A stretch of 64,000 bases of DNA, taken from the NCBI GenBank assembly GCA_965226245.1, contig CBDDCL010000015.1:6014001-6078000 (forward strand). The letters run 5' to 3'. This document shows positions 8,502 through 17,894 of this stretch, in pieces. Below the pieces are notes generated by a model that had not been told where the DNA came from, did no database searches, and saw only the letters and a program-made list of their open reading frames with translations. A program made the position numbers and the translations under genes. Numbering within the stretch: the stretch's first letter is position 1; the number at the start of each line of letters is the position of its first letter. The DNA comes from CBDCYS01 sp965226245 (GTDB lineage Bacteria > Acidobacteriota > Terriglobia > Bryobacterales > UBA6623).

Positions 8502-10204
8502 CTGACGAGCTGCGGGCCGGTGAGCTCTTCCGAGTCAACGATCGAATAATTGTAGCCTTGTTCGCACAGGAACAGTTGCCGCTTGAGCGCGAAGTCTTGC
8601 TCGACGGTGTCGCGAGTCACAAGGGTGTAAAAGTGAGCCTGATTGGCGCCTTCCTTCGGACGCAGAATCCGGCCCAGCCGCTGCGCTTCTTCCTGGCGCG
8701 AACCGAAGGTGCCCGAGATCTGAATGGCAACCGAGGCGTCCGGCAGGTCCACCGCGAAGTTGGCGATCTTGGAAACCGCCAGAACGCGCAGCCGTCCCTC
8801 GCGGAATTCGGCGAAAACCTCGTCGCGTTTTCGCTGCGGCGTCTGACCCGTCAGAATGGGAACTCCCAAGAGTTCGGCCAGCTTCTTGAGCTGGTCAAGA
8901 TACATTCCGATGATGAGGGTCAGATCATCGGGATGCTGGTTGAGGATGTAGCGCACGACGTCAATTTTTTGCTCGTTCTCGGCGGCGAGACGGAACTGGT
9001 CGCGGCGCTCGGCGATCGCATACGGCATGCGCAAGTCCTCGGGCAGGGGAATCCGCACCTCGGTGCAAGTGGCCTTGGCGATCCAGCCCTGCTCCTCCAA
9101 GACTTTCCATGGCACGTCGGCTTTCTTCGGGCCGATCAAGGCAAACACGTCATCCTCGTGCCCGTCTTCGCGGACCAGCGTCGCCGTCAGCCCCAGCCGC
9201 CGGCGCGCCTGCAGCCCGGCGGTGACGCGGAAGATCGGCGCCGGCAGCAAATGGACTTCGTCGTAAACGATCAGCCCCCAGTTGCGGCCGTTGAACAGCT
9301 CCATGTGGCGGAACTCGGCCTCGCGGTCCGCGCGCCAGGTCATGATCTGGTAGCTGGCGAGCGTGACCGGCCGGATCTGTTTCCGCAAACCGCTGTACTC
9401 GCCGATCTGGTCTTCGGCGAGCGTGGTCTTCTCCAGCAGCTCTCGGATCCACTGGCGGCTGGCGGTCACGCTGGTGGTCAAGATCAGCGTGGAAGTTTGC
9501 AGCCTCGCCATGCAGCCCATGGCGACGATCGTCTTGCCGGCGCCGCAGGGAAGCGTGATGACGCCGGACCCGCCTTTGCTCCCCCCGGCCGCATGAAACG
9601 CATCAGCGGCCTGCACCTGGTAATGCCGCATCTCGAAAGGCCGCCCGTCCGCCAAAGACGCTCGCAACTCGAACGCCAGCCGTTCGCCCTCGACGTAGCC
9701 GGCCAGGTCTTCGACCGGGAATCCAACCTTGATCAGGGCCTGTTTGATCTCCCCTCGAGAGTGCGCCCGAATCCGGAACGCCTGGCTGGAGATGCGTTCC
9801 ACAAGCAGAGGCGCGACGGCTTTGTGTCTGGATACCTGCTCGGCAAGGACGGCATCGTCCGCCTCCAGAACAAGATCTTCTCCGTTTTGAGAGAGCCGCA
9901 GCCTGCCGTAGCGATGAGCCCAGTCGCGAATCTCCGTTTCAACGTTCGCGGGGACAGGGTATTTCGAGAAACCCCGCAGCGCCTCGCTGATTTCCTCGAC
10001 ACGGGTCCCGGCGGCGCAGGCATTCCAAATCGACAGCGGCGTCACGCGGTAGGTGTGAATATGTTCGGGGGCCTTGATCAGCTCCGCGAAACGAACGAGC
10101 TGATCCCGCGCGGCGCCGTAGCGGGGACTATCCACCTCAACGAGGATGGTGTGGTCGCCCTGAACAACCAAGGGGTTCTCGGGGTTGTATTGAGTCATGG
10201 ACAT
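8498..10204 (-). CDS. XPB-family DEAD/DEAH DNA helicase
   Basis: A 568-residue superfamily 2 helicase. Residues 1-190 form the XPB N-terminal/damage-recognition-like region. Motif I is PCGAGKT at about 219-225, motif II DEVH at about 315-318, and motif III LGLTATLVRED carries the RED triplet typical of XPB. The second RecA-like domain has LIIGMYLDQL and ends with motif VI RLGRILRP. XPB unwinds or translocates on DNA 3' to 5' using ATP; the bacterial form is linked to repair. The gene leads a two-gene operon with its partner. It starts at 10204, with a second ATG six bases later. A palindromic element lies just upstream. Confidence 0.9.
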   Translation of the reverse strand: MSMTQYNPENPLVVQGDHTILVEVDSPRYGAARDQLVRFAELIKAPEHIHTYRVTPLSIWNACAAGTRVEEISEALRGFSKYPVPANVETEIRDWAHRYGRLRLSQNGEDLVLEADDAVLAEQVSRHKAVAPLLVERISSQAFRIRAHSRGEIKQALIKVGFPVEDLAGYVEGERLAFELRASLADGRPFEMRHYQVQAADAFHAAGGSKGGSGVITLPCGAGKTIVAMGCMARLQTSTLILTTSVTASRQWIRELLEKTTLAEDQIGEYSGLRKQIRPVTLASYQIMTWRADREAEFRHMELFNGRNWGLIVYDEVHLLPAPIFRVTAGLQARRRLGLTATLVREDGHEDDVFALIGPKKADVPWKVLEEQGWIAKATCTEVRIPLPEDLRMPYAIAERRDQFRLAAENEQKIDVVRYILNQHPDDLTLIIGMYLDQLKKLAELLGVPILTGQTPQRKRDEVFAEFREGRLRVLAVSKIANFAVDLPDASVAIQISGTFGSRQEEAQRLGRILRPKEGANQAHFYTLVTRDTVEQDFALKRQLFLCEQGYNYSIVDSEELTGPQLVR

Positions 10205-10216
10205 GAAGGTCGTTCC

Positions 10217-10373
10217 CTAGCAGCCCGTGGCGCAAGTCGGTTCGGCGAAAAATGGGGACTGCCAGCCGATTTTCGTGACTCGTAAACGCCGTGTTTTCCA
10301 TCAATGTAGATACGAAAATCGGTGGCTATACCCGATTTTTCGTGCGCACTGCACTTCCGCCACGGGCTGCTAG
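10217..10373. repeat. Palindromic REP-like element, copy 2
   Basis: The ends CTAGCAGCCCGTGG and CCACGGGCTGCTAG are exact complements. The left inner arm GGGGACTGCCAGCC leads into GATTTTCGT, which pairs with ACGAAAATC on the right. The final CTAG contains the TAG stop codon of the leftward gene ending at 10370, so the element directly abuts that gene and separates it from the XPB gene. Confidence 0.85.
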
Positions 10374-12508
10374 CCGGCGGCCGTCCGCTCCGCCGCCCAT
10401 TGCGAGAATGTCTTGCCTTCAGCGGCCAGCCGCTTGAGCAGCGGCGAGGGCTCCCACCACGGACCATGCTGGTCATGGAATTCGCTCACTCGGGAGTACA
10501 CCTTGTCGAGACCGATGGTGTCCGCGTGCCACATCGGCCCGCCGCGATAAGCTGGGAAACCGTAGCCGTTCAGATAGATAATATCGATATCCACCGGCCG
10601 CAACGCCATGCCTTCCTCCAGACGCTTGGCCCCGACATTGACGAGCGCGTAGATCGTCCGCTCGATGATTTCCTCGCGGCTGATATCGCGCTGCGGAATC
10701 CCGGCTTCCGCCGCAATTTCCCGAATTATCTTCGCCACTTCCGGATCATCGAGCCGCTGGCGGTTTTCCCCGTAGCGGTAGTAACCGGCTCCCGTCTTCT
10801 GCCCGTAGCGCCCTAGTTCGCAAAGCCTGTCCGAGAGCAAAGGCCGCCGGGCGCCTTCAGGGAAAGCCAGGGGATTTTCCTTGCGGATGCGCCATCCAAC
10901 GTCTAGCCCAGCCAAATCGCCCGTCGCCAGCGGGCCCATCGCCATCCCGAAATCGTAAAGCGCGGCATCAATCGCCGCGATCGGTGCGCCCTCTTCGGCA
11001 AGGAACTGCGCCTCGCGGCCGTAGGCGTGGAACATGCTGTTGCCGACGAAGCCAAAGCAGTTCCCGACCAGTACGCCGACCTTCCGCAACCTCTTCGCCA
11101 GCGCCATCGATGACGCGATGACTTTGTCGCTGGTAGCCTTGCCGCGAACAATCTCGAGCAGCCGCATCACATTCGCGGGACTGAAGAAGTGATGTCCGAT
11201 CACCTGCTCGGGACGCGACGTCACCGACGCGATCTCGTCGATGTTCAGAGTCGATGTGTTGGAGGCCAAGATTGCACCGGGCTTGGCGATCCTGTCGAGT
11301 TCCGCGAAGACGTCTTTTTTCGGCTGCATGTTCTCAAAGATGGCTTCGACCACGATGTCAACGTCTTCGAAACCGTCAAAGGTCAGCCGCGGTTGAAGCA
11401 TCGCCAGCCGCTGCTCAACATACTCGGACGTAAATCGTCCCCGCTTTACCGAGCGTTCGTAGTTTTTCCGAATTGTCGCCAGGCCGCGGTCCAGCGCTTC
11501 TTGCGTCGCTTCTCTGAGAATCACGGGAATCCCAGCATTGAGATAGGCCATGGCGATGCCGCCGCCCATCGTCCCCGCGCCGACGATGCCGGCCTTGTTG
11601 ATCTCGAAAGTAGGCGCGTCTTTGGGGATGCCAGGGATCTTGCGCACTTCCCGCTCTCCAAAGAACGCATGAATCAAAGCCTTGGATTGGTCCGAGTAAA
11701 GACACTCGCGGAAGAGTTCCGCCTCGCGCTTGACGCCCTCATCGAAGGGCAGCTTTGTCGCGGCTTCGACCGCTTCGATGGCTTTGAGCGGGGCCATCAT
11801 GCCGCGCCTCTTCTTGCGCACCGTCTCGCGCAGGGCGGCGAAGATCCCAGCATTCGCCGCCTCATCGCCAAGCCGGTCTGAGCGTTCGCTGGCTCTGGGC
11901 GGCGGCCCGGGCTTGGCCCCCGCCTCGCGCGCGAACGCCACCGCGCCGGCCAGCAGATCAGCTTGCGTTTTGCCCTCGACAATGTGGTCGATGATGCCAT
12001 CTTCGGTATTCACCGCGACCGGTTCACCTAGGGCGCACATCTCCGCCGCTTTGGCTACACCCGCCAGTCTGGGCAGCCGCTGGGTTCCGGCCGCCCCGGG
12101 GATAATGCCCAGCTTTACCTCGGGCTGGCCGATCTTCGCCGCAGGGATGGCCACGCGATAGTGGCAAGCCTGGGCCACCTCGAGGCCTCCTCCCAGCGCC
12201 GTTCCGTGAATCGCGGCGACCACTGGTTTCGGGCACCCCTCGAGCACCCTCAGCAATGGGTGAAGCCCCTCGCCGCGCTCCTTCCGCCCCGACGTAATCT
12301 TGCCGAACTCCTTGATGTCGGCCCCCGCGATAAACGTGCGGCCTGCCCCGATCAGAACAAAGGCGTCGATTGCATCGTCGTCCTGGTTTCCCCGGATCGC
12401 TTCCTGGATACCCTCGGGAACGCCCGGGCTGAGGGCATTTACCGGCGGATTGTTGATGGTAATCACGCCCACCGACCCATCGCGCGTGAAGAGGACGAGG
12501 TCGCTCAT
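10370..12508 (-). CDS. Bifunctional enoyl-CoA hydratase / 3-hydroxyacyl-CoA dehydrogenase
   Basis: A 712-residue fatty-acid beta-oxidation enzyme of the FadB/FadJ/peroxisomal bifunctional type. Residues 1-190 are a crotonase domain (AGADIKEF, ALGGGLEVA oxyanion motif, KLGIIPGAAGTQRL). A linker leads to the NAD-binding domain (AGIVGAGTMGGGIA), then ASNTSTL, the catalytic GHHFFSPANVM region, and two C-terminal dehydrogenase domains (GNCFGFVGN, GYGFPAYRGGPM). It hydrates trans-2-enoyl-CoA and oxidises the 3-hydroxyacyl-CoA. The ATG at 12508 is preferred because AAGGAG lies well placed upstream; a TTG at 12532 is the alternative. No thiolase gene is adjacent. Confidence 0.92.
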   Translation of the reverse strand: MSDLVLFTRDGSVGVITINNPPVNALSPGVPEGIQEAIRGNQDDDAIDAFVLIGAGRTFIAGADIKEFGKITSGRKERGEGLHPLLRVLEGCPKPVVAAIHGTALGGGLEVAQACHYRVAIPAAKIGQPEVKLGIIPGAAGTQRLPRLAGVAKAAEMCALGEPVAVNTEDGIIDHIVEGKTQADLLAGAVAFAREAGAKPGPPPRASERSDRLGDEAANAGIFAALRETVRKKRRGMMAPLKAIEAVEAATKLPFDEGVKREAELFRECLYSDQSKALIHAFFGEREVRKIPGIPKDAPTFEINKAGIVGAGTMGGGIAMAYLNAGIPVILREATQEALDRGLATIRKNYERSVKRGRFTSEYVEQRLAMLQPRLTFDGFEDVDIVVEAIFENMQPKKDVFAELDRIAKPGAILASNTSTLNIDEIASVTSRPEQVIGHHFFSPANVMRLLEIVRGKATSDKVIASSMALAKRLRKVGVLVGNCFGFVGNSMFHAYGREAQFLAEEGAPIAAIDAALYDFGMAMGPLATGDLAGLDVGWRIRKENPLAFPEGARRPLLSDRLCELGRYGQKTGAGYYRYGENRQRLDDPEVAKIIREIAAEAGIPQRDISREEIIERTIYALVNVGAKRLEEGMALRPVDIDIIYLNGYGFPAYRGGPMWHADTIGLDKVYSRVSEFHDQHGPWWEPSPLLKRLAAEGKTFSQWAAERTAAG

Positions 12509-12544
12509 GCTGGCGGTCTCCTTGATCGACAAATAGGGGGAAAG

Positions 12545-12725
12545 CCTAGTTTAGCGGAACAGGCGAGACAGACGAACTTGCCGTCCCTCCGGTCCCTCCA
12601 GGCCTACCCACAAGTGGTCTGTCGAGCCTATCTCATGAACGGCATCGACAAAGCCTTGATCTTCAGGGACGCGCTAGTGAAAGTTGCGGAAGCGCCGCTG
12701 GTTGACAGTTCCCTGGAAGCGAGGG
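12545..12725 (+). other. Short intergenic stretch with an unassigned open frame
   Basis: A plus-strand frame here ends VCRAYLMNGIDKALIFRDAL...ARARELRVP and stops just past 12,745. It looks protein-like but has no start or promoter of its own and overlaps flanking genes. It may be a gene remnant; no family recognised. Confidence 0.25.
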
Positions 12726-13568
12726 CTAGGGAGCTTCGAGTTCCTTAAGCGTCTTGCCACGCTTGCTCTTCCAAGCGAGCAGTCCGTTCGCCGATCCTCC
12801 GTGCACAACGGTTGCCGCCGCACTGGGGCTACTAAACTCAGCATCCTGCGTGAACTTCAGATGCCCTCCGTCTTCGACTAATACTCCAAATCCGATCAAT
12901 CTTTTCCGCGTCGCGAGGGTGTACGGGTAGTTTTTGGCAGACGCACGCTCCTTGAGAACCGCTTGCGAGTCCTTCAGTACGACAAAGCCCGTTGGGGTGA
13001 CATGACCAGTGGCCTTCAGCCCCTTGATCTTGCAGACGAGAATCTGTTCAGCATGCCCGGTCGGTCTCGAACCAATTGGCAGCAGGGCGTCGGCCCCGAG
13101 CACAGGCATGAGCTGGTGAATTTTCTCAAGGAAGACCTCCATGTCTTCGCGGTCAGACTCGGGCAGCTTTGACCCACTCGATTGGCCATTCATCACCTGC
13201 GCCCTTCCAGCTGACTTCGCCTGTTCGATGAGGCGACCCTCCAGGTATCGAACATGAGCTTTGGTCAAGTTCTCGTCTTTGCTGATGAAGAAAACGACGT
13301 GATTCCAAAAGTCCTTGTTGAGGTGGCCCCGTAAGCGATCACGGATACTTTCGGCTTCGCCGACGTAAAGCGCAGGCTTACCGGACTCGGAATCGGTGCC
13401 ACTCAAGAAATAGACACCCGAGTTGGCCGCCTCGTCTCGCCGCAGGACACTATCAAGTTCGCTGCGTGGGCCAGCGACGGCCTTTCCCGTCCAGTTCGAA
13501 AGTTCGGCGGTCCGTAAGCGCTTCGCGTCGCCGTGGACCAAGAACAGCTTTATGGTTGCGCTGGGCAT
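12726..13568 (-). CDS. GIY-YIG nuclease-family protein with C-terminal DUF4357
   Basis: A 280-residue protein. The GIY-YIG core is visible at about residues 48-130: SGVYFLSG, then ALYVGEAESIRDRLRGHL with the conserved Arg, and a later glutamate in RYLEGRLIEQA. The C-terminal part (HVTPTGFVVLKDSQA, then FGVLVEDGGHLKFTQDAEFSSPSAAATVVHG and GLLAWKSK) matches DUF4357, which often follows GIY-YIG domains or restriction-related proteins. Family role: metal-dependent DNA cleavage. A defence or repair role is plausible but no methylase is nearby. Appears monocistronic. Confidence 0.85.
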   Translation of the reverse strand: MPSATIKLFLVHGDAKRLRTAELSNWTGKAVAGPRSELDSVLRRDEAANSGVYFLSGTDSESGKPALYVGEAESIRDRLRGHLNKDFWNHVVFFISKDENLTKAHVRYLEGRLIEQAKSAGRAQVMNGQSSGSKLPESDREDMEVFLEKIHQLMPVLGADALLPIGSRPTGHAEQILVCKIKGLKATGHVTPTGFVVLKDSQAVLKERASAKNYPYTLATRKRLIGFGVLVEDGGHLKFTQDAEFSSPSAAATVVHGGSANGLLAWKSKRGKTLKELEAP

Positions 13569-13797
13569 AGGCTAGGGTTGTCTAACTCTTGCTTAGGCTG
13601 ACCCGGATAAAATCGGTCCTGCTCGGCGTAAGACGAAGTCGCCGTCCAGACGCCTTAATTATGCCAGGTAGGATGATTTCAGCACAGTCCGCGATATCCG
13701 AGAAACGCGATATCCAAGAAACCCCTGTTTCCAGCCCAATATGCTACTATCGCCACCACAACGCGCGCGGGAGCGCGCCCAAATTTCAGAGATCGTC

Positions 13798-16092
13798 ATG
13801 CACGAAAACAAGCGTCACTTTTCTTCCAACAATTCCATGATTCGCTGCACGCACATCATTGTCGCGCTTGGGGCCGCTCTGGCACTCGCCCCCGCCGCCG
13901 CCGCCGATCTGGCGTGCGACCTCAGCCAATACAAAGCCGCCGACGGACTTTCCGCCAAGATCGAAGGCAACACCCTCGCGCTCACCTGGCGCGGCGAACG
14001 CGACACCGACCTCCGGCTCGGTTTGGGCATCGACAACGGACACCCCATCGTCGCCGAAATGGCTGTCCGGCCCAAAGGAGGCGCCTGGTCGACGCTAGCC
14101 AGCAATCTTTCACCCGAGTTCCATGTGACCTCCGGACTAAGACGCATCTCTGAACAGCAATTGCGGCCGCTGCGCGCACTCGGCGTCAACATCACTCCCG
14201 AGATCATCGAGAAAGAAAAGTGGGTCGTCTTCTGGGATTCTCCCCTGAGTGTCCCCGGCCTCGAGGGAACCAATCCCGGACTTCCGCGCAGCGCTGACGA
14301 AATACAACGTGCAACCTCCTCCTTCCAAACAACCGGCTGCAGCGTGAAAACCGATGGGGCGCGCTTGGAAGTTTCCTTCCCGGGACTGTCACTCGGCATC
14401 TTCGAGGGCCGCCTGCAATACACGGTCTATAAGGGATCGAACCTCGTCCGGCAGGAAGCCATCGCCAAAACGGAGGAACCCAGCGTAGCCTACAAATACG
14501 CCGGTGGCCTGACGGGCTTTCGCACAGCCGATGCTCCACGAGTTGTCTGGCGCGACACCTCGAGCGACTGGCAAAAGTACGAGTTCGGCGGGTCGCCCAA
14601 CAGCGGGCCCGTGGCCTTGCGCTCCCGCAACCGCCTTGCCATTGTCGAAACCTCCGGCGGCTCGATCGCCGTTTTTCCGCCGCCGCACAAGTTCTTCTGG
14701 GCACGCGAGATCGAGATGAACCTGGGCTACGTCTGGTACCGCAAAGACAACGAAGAGTCTTTCTCGGTTGGCGTCCGTCACGGCGACCGCGAGGAAATGT
14801 TTCGTCCCTACGGCGTCTCTGACGAGCTGTGGCAGGCGCGCGTGCGCCAGTCCCGCCGCTTTGCGCAGGGCAATTTCGCGCTCTACAACGCGCCCCCCGG
14901 AACCGAGCAGCGAATGGCCGTTTACTTCTACCTCAGCCCGGACAACCCCCGCGTCACCCAGAAGCAAGTCCTGGCCTACACGCATGACGATTTCTACAAG
15001 CCGCTTCCCGGATACAAAGTCGCCACGAGCCACTTCCACACGCACTTTTCCCAGCAATTGCGCGACGCCGGCACGCTCGACCTGCGGCCTCCGTGGCTGC
15101 CCGCCTTCCGTGCCAGGGGCATCAACATCGCCATGATGTCCGACTTCCACTCTGACGGGCACCCCAGCGACCCCGGCCCTATCCGCCTCGCTGAGATGGA
15201 CAGCTACTTCGAGGCCTGCCGCCGCCATTCCGACCGTGACTTCCTGCTGCTGCCCGGCGAGGAGGCGAATGTCTATCTCGGCGGACACTACACGGTCGTC
15301 TTCCCCAAGCCGGTTTATTGGACCAAGGTGCGCGGCGAGGGCCAGGCGCTGGTCGAGAACCATCCTGATTACGGGAAGGTCTATCACACCGGCTCAGCGG
15401 ACGACATGCTGCGGATGATGGAGAGCGAGCGGGCGCTTGTCTGGCAGGCTCATCCGCGCACCAAGGGATCGACCTTCCATCCCGACGTCATCAAGGACAC
15501 CCCTCACTTCCGCAGCGACCGCTACCTCGGCGTGGCCTTCAAGAATTTCCCCGTGGACAACTCTGAAAAGCGTCTCTGCGAGTACCGCTGCCTCGACACC
15601 CTGGACGACATGAACAACTGGGGTGAGCCGAAATACCTGTTCGCCGAAGGCGACACCTATACGAAATTCCCCGAGGATGAGATCTACGGCGAAGCAGCGG
15701 TGAACTACATCAAAGTGGACCGCATCCCTCGCTTTGACGAGGACTGGAGCCCCATCTTCAACGCCCTGCGCCGGGGCGACTTTTTCGTAACCACGGGCGA
15801 GGTGCTCATCACAAATTACGCCGTTGAGGGATCCGGCCCGCGGCGAAAAGTCATCGCTGATGTCGAGTGGACCTTCCCGCTGGAGTTCGCCGAGGTGGTC
15901 TGGGGCGACGGCGACAAGACCGGCCGCAAGATCATTTCCGCAACGGGCCGCGCGCCCTTCTCAAGCGAAAAGTTTGAAATCCCCTTCGACGCAGCGGGCA
16001 AGAAGTGGGTGCGCTTCGCTGTCTGGGACTCCGCCGGCAACGGCGCCGTCACCCAACCCGTGCATCTGAAAGCCGCCGGAACCTCCGACTAG
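13798..16092 (+). CDS. Secreted CehA/McbA-like PHP-domain metallohydrolase
   Basis: A signal peptide (IIVALGAALALAPAAAADL) precedes a large N-terminal beta region of about 390 residues. A PHP-type metal-binding domain follows: SHFHTHF (HxH motif), MMSDFHSDGHPSD, LLPGEEANV with a conserved Glu, and WQAHPRT with a late His. PHP proteins use a multi-metal centre to cleave phosphoester or carbamate bonds; the CehA/McbA group includes secreted members. Substrate unknown. A second possible ATG is at 13837, right before the signal sequence; 13798 gives a 13-residue polar extension. Neither has a strong ribosome-binding site. Confidence 0.7.
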   Translation: MHENKRHFSSNNSMIRCTHIIVALGAALALAPAAAADLACDLSQYKAADGLSAKIEGNTLALTWRGERDTDLRLGLGIDNGHPIVAEMAVRPKGGAWSTLASNLSPEFHVTSGLRRISEQQLRPLRALGVNITPEIIEKEKWVVFWDSPLSVPGLEGTNPGLPRSADEIQRATSSFQTTGCSVKTDGARLEVSFPGLSLGIFEGRLQYTVYKGSNLVRQEAIAKTEEPSVAYKYAGGLTGFRTADAPRVVWRDTSSDWQKYEFGGSPNSGPVALRSRNRLAIVETSGGSIAVFPPPHKFFWAREIEMNLGYVWYRKDNEESFSVGVRHGDREEMFRPYGVSDELWQARVRQSRRFAQGNFALYNAPPGTEQRMAVYFYLSPDNPRVTQKQVLAYTHDDFYKPLPGYKVATSHFHTHFSQQLRDAGTLDLRPPWLPAFRARGINIAMMSDFHSDGHPSDPGPIRLAEMDSYFEACRRHSDRDFLLLPGEEANVYLGGHYTVVFPKPVYWTKVRGEGQALVENHPDYGKVYHTGSADDMLRMMESERALVWQAHPRTKGSTFHPDVIKDTPHFRSDRYLGVAFKNFPVDNSEKRLCEYRCLDTLDDMNNWGEPKYLFAEGDTYTKFPEDEIYGEAAVNYIKVDRIPRFDEDWSPIFNALRRGDFFVTTGEVLITNYAVEGSGPRRKVIADVEWTFPLEFAEVVWGDGDKTGRKIISATGRAPFSSEKFEIPFDAAGKKWVRFAVWDSAGNGAVTQPVHLKAAGTSD

Positions 16093-16183
16093 ACTAGCTG
16101 ATCGATCAGGTTCTCGCACTCCAACGGCAAAGCACCGGGCCCAGAAGTTATCTTGTGGCCGCGAGGTGGAATCACTCAATCGA

Positions 16184-17894
16184 TCAGCGATAGAACGGCT
16201 GGGTCTTGAGCCAGCGCGGGCCGTAGTGCGGTTCGGGCCGGCCCACCTCCAGCGCGCCCAGGTCCGGGGCGTCCCCGCTGAAGCCGTCATTGACCGTCGG
16301 GATCCGAACCCCTGCGTCCACGGCCTTGCTGCCCGGCTTCAAGCGGAAGCTCAGATCCATGGCGTGATAAACCGCGTGCCGCTTCGAAGGGTCCGGCGGG
16401 GTCATCTCCTCGAAGATGCCGAAGTCAAGCTCCAACCCGTGCTGCTCCTGGCCGGTCGCGGCGCGGAATTCTTCTAGGGTTGAGAAAGTCCTCCAGTCTT
16501 CGCGCTCCGGTTCGTACATCAGCCGGCCGCCTCTCGGAGCGAGCCAGCGATACTGCTCGGCGACTCCCTTGTTGGGCCGGTAGCCGTTGTAGTCCGAACT
16601 ATGGGCCTCGGTTGCATTCGCCCAGGTCATCACACCCCGATCCGGTGTATCCCTTCCCAGGAACAAGTTGTTGCGATAGTGCATGTTCGACGAAGGGTCG
16701 CGCGCCACTTGTTCGCCGATGATCGTGTTGTGGTAGGCGAACAGTCCGGCGGCCTTGGCGGAGAACTTGAAAGCGACCCCGCTGGGGACGTGGTAGAGGA
16801 TGTTGCGAATGAAGTAGGCCGGGCCGCCGAAAACCGGTTGCGAGCTGTAGCCGCCGTGAGCCGCATTCACGCCCCGGTTGTTGTAGACGCGGATGTTGTG
16901 CACGCCGCCGTCGGTCTCGATGAAGTCGTCGCCGGACATGTGTATGTCGTTGTTGTAGATGTCGATCGATGAAGCGCGCCGCTCGGGGTCCTGCTGCGGC
17001 GTGCCGTAGGTCGAGATTCCGATGCCGTCGTGGAAATAGGCGATGGCGTTGTGGGCGATCACGTGGCCGGGTCCGTAGACCTTAATGGCGTAGTAGCTGC
17101 GGACTTCGTGCGACCCGTAGGGACCCGCGCTCCTCCATAGGCGGCCGGTCCAGCCGACGAGAAGGTTGCGCTGTTCGGTGCGGCCAAGAAAGATGTTGTC
17201 GGCAATGTAGAAGTCGCTCGATCCGGCGTATTCGGTCCAGACGCCAAAGCCGACGTCTTCGAAGCGGCAGTTCTTGACGGTCAGCCCCACCGCGCCCAGC
17301 ACCTCTTTCTGGCCGGCGAAGATGGCGACGCCGGTATTGCGGAAGGTCAGCCCGTCAAAGATGTGGTAGGCCGAGGCCATCACGTCGAACAGCCGGTCGT
17401 TGCCGGCGCCGTCGAAGACGACTTCGCCGTCCCCGGCCGCTTGGATCGTGATGGGTTTTTCCGGTGTGCCCTTGACGGTGAGCCACATGGTCCCGTCGAA
17501 CGGCGTCATCATGGGGTCGACGTAGTTGCGGCGCTCGTTCCGGTAAAGGCCCGCGTGGAGGAGGATGGTGTCGCCGGGTTGCACGCGCCGCTCCCACACG
17601 ACGTTCCAGTCGCCCAACCCGGCGCCGTAGTAGGCCTGGGACAGGCTGCTGAAATGGGGTTCCAGCCTGTCACCATCGTGATAGGGCGGATAGACGTGCA
17701 GGGTTCGGCCGCCTTCATAGGGCTGCGGCTCGGTACGCGTCTTGACGCGCACGGTTTCCCCCGTCCGGCCCGTGGCGCCGTCGGGATCGCTCAACTCGAA
17801 GCGGCACTCGTACTCCGTGCCAGGCTCGAGGTTGAGGATACTTCCCGCGAAACCGTCAGGAACGGTGTAGTCGAGATGCTCGCGTATGCGGAAA
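16184..17894 (-). pseudogene. Beta-helix protein, 3' part, split by IS1595 copy A
   Basis: This is the large 3' piece of a secreted right-handed beta-helix (pectate-lyase-like) protein. The frame starts at the insertion point with a fibronectin-like end (DYTVPDGFAGSILNLEPGTE, EYECRFELSDPDG), followed by the beta-helix: VQPGDTILLHAGLYR, PITIQAAGDGEVVFDG, then repeated N/D-rich turns such as FYIADNIF, HVIAHNAIAYFHDGIG and IDIYNNDIHMSGDDFIETDGG. The protein probably binds or cleaves polysaccharide. Joining this piece to 18930-19165 gives exactly 649 codons including stop, so the frame was intact before insertion. Confidence 0.85.
17887..17894. repeat. Target-site duplication, left side of IS1595 copy A
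   Basis: TGCGGAAA here matches TTCGGAAA at 18922-18929 in seven of eight positions. The left copy keeps the protein sequence, so the right copy is the mutated one. Confidence 0.75.

Noticed and set aside
8558..10285. Long plus-strand open frame of 575 codons over the XPB gene
   Set aside because: It is the reverse-strand shadow of a well-conserved helicase, a common effect of high GC, and its translation has no family-like pattern.
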